64,000 nt of DNA from Gymnopus androsaceus JB14 (taxonomy: Eukaryota; Basidiomycota; Agaricomycetes; Agaricales; Omphalotaceae), in assembly GCA_009733575.1 (NCBI GenBank), contig ML769607.1, forward strand, positions 1-64,000, read 5' to 3'. Each line of letters opens with the position of its first letter. Positions within the stretch are counted from its first letter, which is position 1. A program made the translations under genes and the position numbers. Below are positions 58,401 to 64,000 of this stretch, piece by piece. Under the pieces are notes generated by a model, which had not been told where the DNA came from, did no database searches, and saw only the letters and a program-made list of their open reading frames with translations.

Positions 58401-58540
58401 CCCGAGCTCCAGATTCGCTGAGAGCTAGCATCCCCCTGTAGGCCATGGGCAGGGCCACGTTGTCGACGAGTAGAGGAGGCGCTTGATCGCCTAGAGACTT
58501 GTAGGGCTTGCACACGCCGGTTGAATCGCCCGGTATTAGA
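55418..58540 (-). CDS. KDZ-superfamily transposase
   Basis: KDZ transposases move large DNA transposons in fungi. Exons: about 58540-57940 (N-terminal, SLRQTTGEAL...MWVDVVDIF), 57887-57105, 57052-56127 and 56076-55418. The last two introns (52 and 50 bp) are in phase. Signatures: CPAC zinc-ribbon-like pair near 57545, first catalytic Asp in MDGNNSLKRV near 57480, YDIFCK (second Asp) near 56945, HGYAHERLCQL near 56845, and GLEDGEGDERF with the catalytic Glu near 56765. The C-terminal coiled part (GYKMRKHIRQSLKN) and acidic tail are complete. Exon 1 to exon 2 is off by one base with the GTATGA donor, so it may carry a frameshift or use another site. TET/JBP-like genes at both ends of the window fit their known association with KDZ. 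Confidence 0.85.
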
Positions 58541-58856
58541 ACCCATGGTGACTGTTGTGTGCAATATTGAACGGCTGACTCACGATCTTGTGACTGTCAG
58601 CTGCAGTAAAGCGCTTAACTCCTACGGCAGAACTTCCAAGCTAGACAGCGGTGAGCATTCTCGTTTACAACCCTCTTACTCCTCTCTAGCCACTCGCCAT
58701 CCCCAGAGCCAATGGTCACCCAGAATTCTGTCCGAAGGATTTGTCGTAGGCTCCGGGGCTGGACGGAGGCTATAGAGGGGTAAGGGGGCTTTCGTTTTTA
58801 AGGTAGAGGCTAACGGCTTTGCACTTTGTTACAGTCCCAATTTCCAGGCAAAACAA
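58541..58856. other. Region between KDZ and a divergent gene
   Basis: About 300 bp that may hold the missing first KDZ exon and two promoters; nothing certain. Confidence 0.35.
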
Positions 58857-59520
58857 TGGATTATTTTTCACGATCTGTGAGTAAGGAGGTACCCTTTATC
58901 CGCCATCTCCTTACCTTTCTCAAGAGGGCCCAAGAACCTCTGGATAGCTTTGTGGTTCCATCTGTACACGTCCAAGCAAAGGAGGTCCCTTCAGATTTCA
59001 ATTTCTTTACGCTAATTCGGCGATCCGTTAAAGCCTCCGCAAACATACGCCTAGAGGATGAAGACCTCGGTATCGACTTGGGTGGTGAGGAAGACGATAT
59101 GGGGAAGGGGAAACACCGAGGTACGCTTCTTTATGGGGCTCTATTCTTTCACTCTAACCTTGCATTACCACTTTCCTTACTCCCTTTCCACTTTGTCTGA
59201 CCTCTGCCTCTAGATCCCCTAAGCACTGGTCCAGCCCCTTTCATTGCGATTCCAGAATGCTCTTCTGAAACCCCTCCTATCTCTCCAACCAGCTCTTCCT
59301 TGGTGAAACCTTCGCTCCCGGGCAGAAACGACTGGGACAATCGCGTTCGAATGGTAAGCGCCGTAAACGTCGTAAAATTGAGGAGGCAAAGGCTGGGCCT
59401 GGGCCGTCGTCTGATGCATTACGCCCATGTCCTATCTCATGGAACGGCGATTGAGGCGGACGCAGATGCGACGGATTCCCCTTCTGCTGTCAGGAGGGGT
59501 TCGAGCACATTGCCTGGGAT
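58857..59520 (+). pseudogene. Basic N-terminal region resembling TET/JBP-associated proteins, broken
   Basis: The start is MDYFSRSVSKEVPF, then an acidic stretch (EDLGIDLGGEEDD), a GTACGC...CTCTAG intron (about 59119-59213), and a Pro/Ser-rich exon. After that, KRRKRRK appears in a different frame from the upstream part, so a 1-nt shift lies near 59350; a TGA follows near 59450. The basic KRRKRR block followed by a low-complexity linker resembles N-termini of fungal TET/JBP-family proteins. The catalytic part is not here. Tentative. Confidence 0.4.
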
Positions 59521-59700
59521 GGGAAGTGAGTGTTTCATCTCCGTTTTTATTGTAGATCGTGCTAAACACGCTGTTATAGAACTCGCTACCCCATTATCGA
59601 CCGAGTGGGTCGAATCATTGCCGATTCTTGCTGGCCAACCAAAAGGGAACTATGCTGAAGATCTCATGAAGGCACATGATGTGATCTCGCTGACAGGCAC

Positions 59701-60026
59701 TTATCCTCATTCCCAACTCTCACTGCCTCCCGATTACATCCTCGTCATACCGCCGATATCTCTCAGGTTAATGCATGGAAGCCAGGCGAAGCTCTGGCAA
59801 ATTGGGCTGGAGCTGCTACAGTACTCTTACATAGACTCAGACATATATAATTGCAATGCAAATTGAACTTATCCAACTCTCACCCTTGCCCGATTACATC
59901 CTTGTCATATTTCACCGCCGATATCTCTCAGGTTAATGCATGGAAGCCGGGCAAAGCTCTGGCAAGTTGGGTTGGAGCTGCTACGGTACTCTTAGATAGA
60001 CCCAGACGTATATAACTGCAATGTAG
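59701..60026 (+). repeat. About 160-bp tandem duplication
   Basis: Copies 59701-59864 and 59868-60026 share CGCCGATATCTCTCAGGTTA and ATGGAAGCC-GGC-AAGCTCTGGC, diverged by about 12% with small indels. Confidence 0.88.
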
Positions 60027-60374
60027 CGATGTTCAATGTGAAATGAGTGCAAGGTACAATTTGATGATGGGTCAGAAAACAAGCCTTTGTGCTTTAGAAT
60101 GCAATTTATGAGCGAGCAAGACAACGCAAAAATGTAGAAATAATATATGTTGGTCTCCTGGCTCCAACAATCAGATAGGTATCGTATTCTGTACCTCCCA
60201 GACTAATATACCTTGCAGTATTAAATCTCAAAGAATATTGGTGCGATCAAAGAATACTAAGCGAAACGACTTTCATTTCCCACATGTGCTTCTACCCTTC
60301 CTTTCACTTACTTCGAGCACCAACTACGCAAAAACCACTCAGCAGCCTCTGAATTGTACACACCTCATCCCATT
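60027..60374. other. Intergenic, promoter side of the 60375 gene
   Basis: No feature beyond a pyrimidine-rich leader before the ATG. Confidence 0.4.
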
Positions 60375-60973
60375 ATGCCTCGCTCGCACACAGTATCCAC
60401 CATCTGTAAATTGGAGCGCAGCAACAGGCGCAAAAAAGAGATCCGTCAGTACGGCGCCCAGTGTGCTTCCAGGAAATATTGTCTCAGGTAAGTCTCTATG
60501 GGAGTTTCCATTTGGTGGTTTTTAAATTTCCATTGACCTACTGCCTATCTTCTTGGTTATTGCTCACTATCTCATTGCATAGGAACGAAAGCCAGGTGAA
60601 GGAAGCAGCCAGCCAGTAAGTGCTTTCCGACTCAATCTCTGACTCGATCTCTTATGCACTTTGCACGGTATCTTTAGGAAGAGTTCTCAAATGACAGAGG
60701 TGGAGCTTGAGGCGTTTAAGGAGCGTAAAAGGGCAGCATTGAAGAGACACTATCTCAAGTATGTCAAGCCTCTCATTCTCATTTTCCTTCTACTCGTTTT
60801 CTGTGAGTTATATTGTCAGGTCAATAGTATTGACCGACAATATAACTCACAGAAAACGAGAAGATATTCTTAGGAAATCCATGGATAAGCGTTGGAGGCA
60901 AGTCATGTGGCCTGTCAATTCACTATTCCCTGATCATAGTTTGTCACAGTGCGCACATTCAGGTTCACGGTGA
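60375..60973 (+). CDS. Small basic protein, 115 aa, paralogue of the 5335 gene
   Basis: Exons 60375-60487, 60583-60615, 60678-60758 and 60853-60973; all introns are GT-AG in phase 2, total 348 nt, stop TGA at 60971-60973. MPRSHTVSTI..., then ELEAFKERKRAALKRHYLK and KREDILRKSMDKRWRQ parallel the protein at 5335 (RYYLK, NRETILEKAKWKR). The third exon is 81 nt in both. A long hairpin covers the end of the last intron and its acceptor. Function unknown; the basic helices suggest nucleic-acid binding. Confidence 0.6.
60793..60860. repeat. 68-bp near-perfect palindrome over a 3' splice site
   Basis: Arms 60793-60817 and 60836-60860 are exact 25-bp reverse complements, continued inward by GGTCAATA/TATTGACC with one bulged A at 60818. 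The right arm contains the acceptor CAG at 60850-60852 and the first bases of exon 4. Confidence 0.93.
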
Positions 60974-61479
60974 AATAGGTGCCTGGACTTATCGCCCTTG
61001 TCAAATGAAGCTTCGAGTTGGCGTTTTCAGTGAACCAGACAAACAAGAATGAGGGTGGCAACAAGTAGCTTGTGTTTTGAAGGTTGTCTACTTACAATTA
61101 ATGTATTGCGGCTCATAGTCTTCCTTGAGCTATTATATAGCGCTTTCGACATCAGACTCGATTGTTTTTTTGACCAAGAAAATGAACTAAATTTGACAAC
61201 CAGTGCGTATACACGGCGAGTACATACATACATGAAAAAGCTACTACTTGTACTTGAGATCATCAACACGAATCAATTCAAAAATCGCGAGCAGGTCCAT
61301 TGGCGCACAGGACCTCAGTTTGGCCAGCAGTTTGCCACTGTCGGAACTGCACCTCAGCTTGGCGGCGAGTGCCAGTCCCTACCATGACTACACCCCCACG
61401 CCACGCGAGTCCATCAATGAGGAGCGTGAGCCTACGCAAAATTCAGCGATTGTGAAGCGTTGCTCATGAGGTTGCTTAC
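60974..61479. other. Intergenic, nothing recognised
   Basis: Only short frames; lies beyond the truncated 3' end of the minus-strand gene at 61480. Confidence 0.35.
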
Positions 61480-62180
61480 CTTTTGGTGTAAACGCCCGGC
61501 TCACCTCCCTTGACAATGATAAAGACTTCGCTCTCGGTTGGGGGGCCACGAAGGAGGTCAAGGACGCCAGAGTCGAGGCACTCCTGGTAGAAAGTCTGAG
61601 CCTGCTTGAGGCTAGAGAATTTCCGGTTAAGACGATGTTCATAACCGTCGCAGAGAGAGTCGGGGCCATCATGGCCTTCCCTACCCTTCCAGCTATCAAA
61701 GAGGCCTTGCCCTCCATCTCTACCGTGGTAGACTATATAGAACGATCTCGGTGCTGGTGACTGGTGAGCCGCCTTGGTAGGAGATGTGCCGGTGATGACA
61801 ATTTTAGACAAATCGACCTGACCTCCAGGGACCACCACAACGACGGTTGAATTCCCTCCACGAGAGCGTTGGGGCTTGCTAGGTGTAGCAGGAGGAGAGA
61901 AATTCTGAACTAGTTTCTCTGTAGAAAGGTGTAGCGGACTTTTCATAGCTGAAGGTTGCAGGACTTACCAAGGGTCGCGCCGGCCTTTCCATACTCTTCC
62001 TGAAGGTCCTCCTCCGCATCTTCGAAGGCATACTGAGCCTTGGCACGAGCTTCCTCGAGTAGTTTGAGTGCTGCAGAAAGTTTTGTAAGTTTTGAACAAA
62101 GATTAAGCTGTGAACGTTTGTACCAGAGGCATGTTTTTCAACACTCTGGAGCTGTGTACAGCTGATTCTGCCAGCTTAAT
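61480..62180 (-). pseudogene. Viroplasmin/RNase H1-N-like protein, truncated
   Basis: Minus-strand exons from about 62180 to 62124, then 62070-61969 and 61918-61480, all in phase. They give a coiled coil (LLEEARAKAQYAFEDAEEDL), a linker, then SFYIVYHGRDGGQGLFDSWKG ... LNRKFSSLKQAQTFYQEC and the start of a second module, VFIIVKGGEPGVYTK. This is the Y.VV..G..PGIY..W...F.s...A..Y pattern of the viroplasmin/RNase H1 N-terminal fold. The last exon ends at a good donor (GTAAGC) inside the second module, but no continuation is found downstream. The 5' end runs into AT-rich repeats at about 62200, so both ends are probably lost. Confidence 0.6.
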
Positions 62181-62279
62181 GCAAAAAATCACGATAAGTG
62201 TCGTAGCCCGTTTTGCAAAAGATCACGATAACTTATAAGACTTATTGGGAATGGCTTCGGGGTGCTGCTGCCGGATTTT

Positions 62280-62620
62280 CGGCATTGCGGCAGTGTAGTT
62301 CTTTTGCCAAATATTTGTTAAATGCTTTTCGCACCAATGAAATCAGCATTATTAATTCACAAAATATTTCTTAAATATGTTTGCTTTATAATATTGCAAT
62401 AAAAGCCATTATTATTTTGCCAAATATTTGTTAAATCCATTTTGTACTCAAATATTAAAATTAAATTGATTACTTGGGCGCCTATGGTCCTTCCGAGGTT
62501 CATTTACCAAATATTTGGTAATAGCCAAATGAAATCAATTGTCTGGGCGCCTACAATCCTTTGTAGATTGATTTGGCAAATATTTGGTATTAAATCATTG
62601 TGAAAAGAAATGGCTGTGGG
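62280..62620. repeat. Dispersed CCAAATATTTG palindromes
   Basis: CCAAATATTTG or CAAATATTTGT occurs at least five times, with GGGCGCCTA linkers near 62480 and 62545. Looks like the edge of a transposon-derived AT-rich region. Confidence 0.7.
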
Positions 62621-62628
62621 GTGCTTGT

Positions 62629-63060
62629 GGGCGCTTATTCTGTGGGAAAAAAAAAGATCAATCATGGGGTCCCATAAATCCCCATAAAATGCTCAAAATA
62701 ATGAAAATATATTAATCATGAGGTCCCATAAATCCTGAAAAATACTGAAAAATAATAAAAATATTCAGGAGGCAGGGTTAGGTGCACTGGCACATGATTC
62801 ATACTGTTGGGCGCTTATTTAACAAAAAAAAAAAAAGTTGACCATGGGGTCCCGTAAATCCCAAAAATGCTTGAAATAATGAAAATATGTTGATCATGGG
62901 GTCCAATAAATGCCGAAAAAATACTGAAAAATAATAAAAATATTCAGGGGGCAGGGATAGGAGCACTGGCACATGATTCATATTGTTGGGCACTTATGGG
63001 GGCTTATTTTCCAAAACAAAAAACAGTCCCATAAATCCCAAAAAAATGCTGAAAAAGAAT
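62629..63060. repeat. 180-bp tandem repeat
   Basis: Units start GGGCGCTTATT at about 62629 and 62809 and GGGCACTTATG at about 62988. Each contains ATCATGGGGTCCCATAAATC-like and AATAATAAAAATATTCAGG blocks. The style (GCGCTTATT, short CATGA runs) recalls the inner arms of the palindrome at 1020-5124. Confidence 0.85.
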
Positions 63061-63377
63061 CATGGTTTTGCTGTAAAGCAGAGCCTCAGGGGAGCAATAA
63101 ACAGGTACATGATCCGGATTCTCGCAACGTATACCTCTTGAATAAGAATGACTTGTAAAAATTTCATTTTTTCAAAAAGTTCAATTTTTCAAAGACTCTG
63201 GATTGGGCAAGTAAAATGCAATTTCTGAGAGCATTTTCAACCCAAATAAGGAAATTCTGGTATGAGTCAGGTAACAATGAAGGGCGCTACCAGTTTAGTA
63301 TTTCTACTGACCGTGGGAATTTTCTTGGTTCATTAAAATTTATTGAATTTAGCTATGAGTATTCCGGGTAATGTGTA
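63061..63377. other. AT-rich non-coding sequence
   Basis: Nothing recognised. Confidence 0.4.
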
Positions 63378-63578
63378 CAGAGGCAACAGTCATGGTCACA
63401 GAGGCCTCATTGTGTCACCTATTTACCATGATGTCACAGTCAAATTTAGCCCCGTTGCCTAACTTTCAACCTAAAAAAAATCAAATCAAATAAAATAAAA
63501 TTCATCACATATGTCATGGCTACAACCGGGTCCGTCGCCTAAGTTCAGACTGTGATGCACATGTGACCATTGCCTCTG
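63378..63578. mobile_element. 201-bp MITE with TA duplication
   Basis: Ends CAGAGGCAACAGTCA / TGACCATTGCCTCTG (imperfect inverted repeats), flanked by TA at 63376-63377 and 63579-63580, as in Tc1/mariner-type MITEs. Confidence 0.75.
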
Positions 63579-63880
63579 TACATAGAAGTACAGTATATTG
63601 CCAGGTCTTGGGTCTGCAGAGCTAAACCTGACCCAACCTGGCACAGCCACCCAGCTTATCCAGCATACCAACACATTATTTGCACCCCACTTTTGGGTAC
63701 TTATTAAGTACATTATTGGGTTTCTTGATCCCCAAAATATGATGTCATATCACAAAAATTTCGAGTTTTTTTTCGGTTATGATCTCATCATTGGTTTGTA
63801 TAGATGCCTAAGCACTGAGGGTTCTATATGGGATTCTCAGTGAATCAACTGTCACTCACCTGGTGGTTGGGTCAAGGAGA
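63579..63880. other. Non-coding sequence
   Basis: No supported gene or repeat. Confidence 0.35.
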
Positions 63881-63889
63881 AACTTAAAC

Positions 63890-64000
63890 CATTACCCAGA
63901 GAAACTCGTGCCAAGTTAACTCCAAGTTACTACTATAGTAGTACTGATAACTCGGAGCTACTGATACTAGCTTTCAGTACTAGTAATTAACACTACTGGT
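63890..64000. repeat. ACTAGT/TAGTACT-rich sequence at window edge
   Basis: TAGTAGTACTGATAACT and GATACTAGC...CAGTACTAGTAATTAAC resemble the ACTAGT minisatellite in the centre of the 1020-5124 palindrome. It may be the start of another such element that continues outside the window. Confidence 0.5.

Overview
The window looks like a repeat-rich, transposon-dense stretch of a filamentous basidiomycete, most likely an Agaricomycete. The genes are broken by many short GT-AG introns of about 50-70 bp. The recognisable families are ones typical of mushroom genomes: a KDZ transposase, a fungal TET/JBP-like 2OG-Fe(II) oxygenase, a Ty3/Gypsy chromovirus, alpha-1,3-glucan synthase, and basidiomycete-specific hypothetical proteins. 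There are no bacterial features, rRNA or CRISPR. Family calls come from reading translated sequence by eye; no database search was run.

Layout. 1-770 is the 3' half of a TET/JBP-like oxygenase gene. 1020-5124 is a 4.1-kb almost perfect palindrome with a TATATTA target duplication. 5335-11082 holds three genes: a small basic protein, a gene with a viroplasmin/RNase H1-N-like domain (minus strand), and a clean 705-aa gene of unknown function that uses a GC-AG intron. From about 11400 to 17234 lies a 5'-truncated, mutated Ty3/Gypsy chromovirus with its 3' LTR; between pol and the LTR it carries an antisense gene with a Zn2Cys6-type cysteine motif. 17235-22316 is mostly non-coding and includes a 2.8-kb inverted-repeat element (19533-22309) that contains a solo LTR and a MITE.

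23922-46249 is the most striking region. It is a 22.3-kb unit bounded by roughly 370-bp inverted repeats that begin CACAC, have hairpin ends and are flanked by a 3-bp duplication (ACG). It contains no visible transposase. Instead it holds decayed pieces of about ten unrelated host genes, in both orientations and with introns retained: alpha-1,3-glucan synthase, Spt6, a GT2 polysaccharide synthase, an AP-1 mu chain, a GH47 mannosidase, a giant DUF6606/DUF3638-type protein, an Ask1-like piece, Sen1, Prp8 and a START protein. The two flanks (46250-47336 and 23583-23921, minus strand) belong to one reading frame that the unit split. I read it as a large non-autonomous CACTA-like element that collects gene fragments.

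47337-64000: an intact 247-aa gene divergent from the broken host gene; an F-box relic; a truncated duplicate of an aldo-keto reductase; a 207-aa secreted protein; a solo LTR with a TGCAG duplication; an intact seven-exon aldo-keto reductase (53185-54531); a KDZ transposase (55418-about 58540, minus); a decayed TET/JBP-associated N-terminal-like gene; a paralogue of the small basic gene at 5335; a second, truncated viroplasmin-domain gene; and AT-rich 180-bp repeats and a MITE to the right edge. Intact-looking genes are few (8670-11082, 47897-48742, 50715-51459, 53185-54531, and probably the two small basic genes). Most other coding sequence is transposon-derived or relic. Several stop codons look like CGA to TGA changes, that is, C-to-T decay at CpG.
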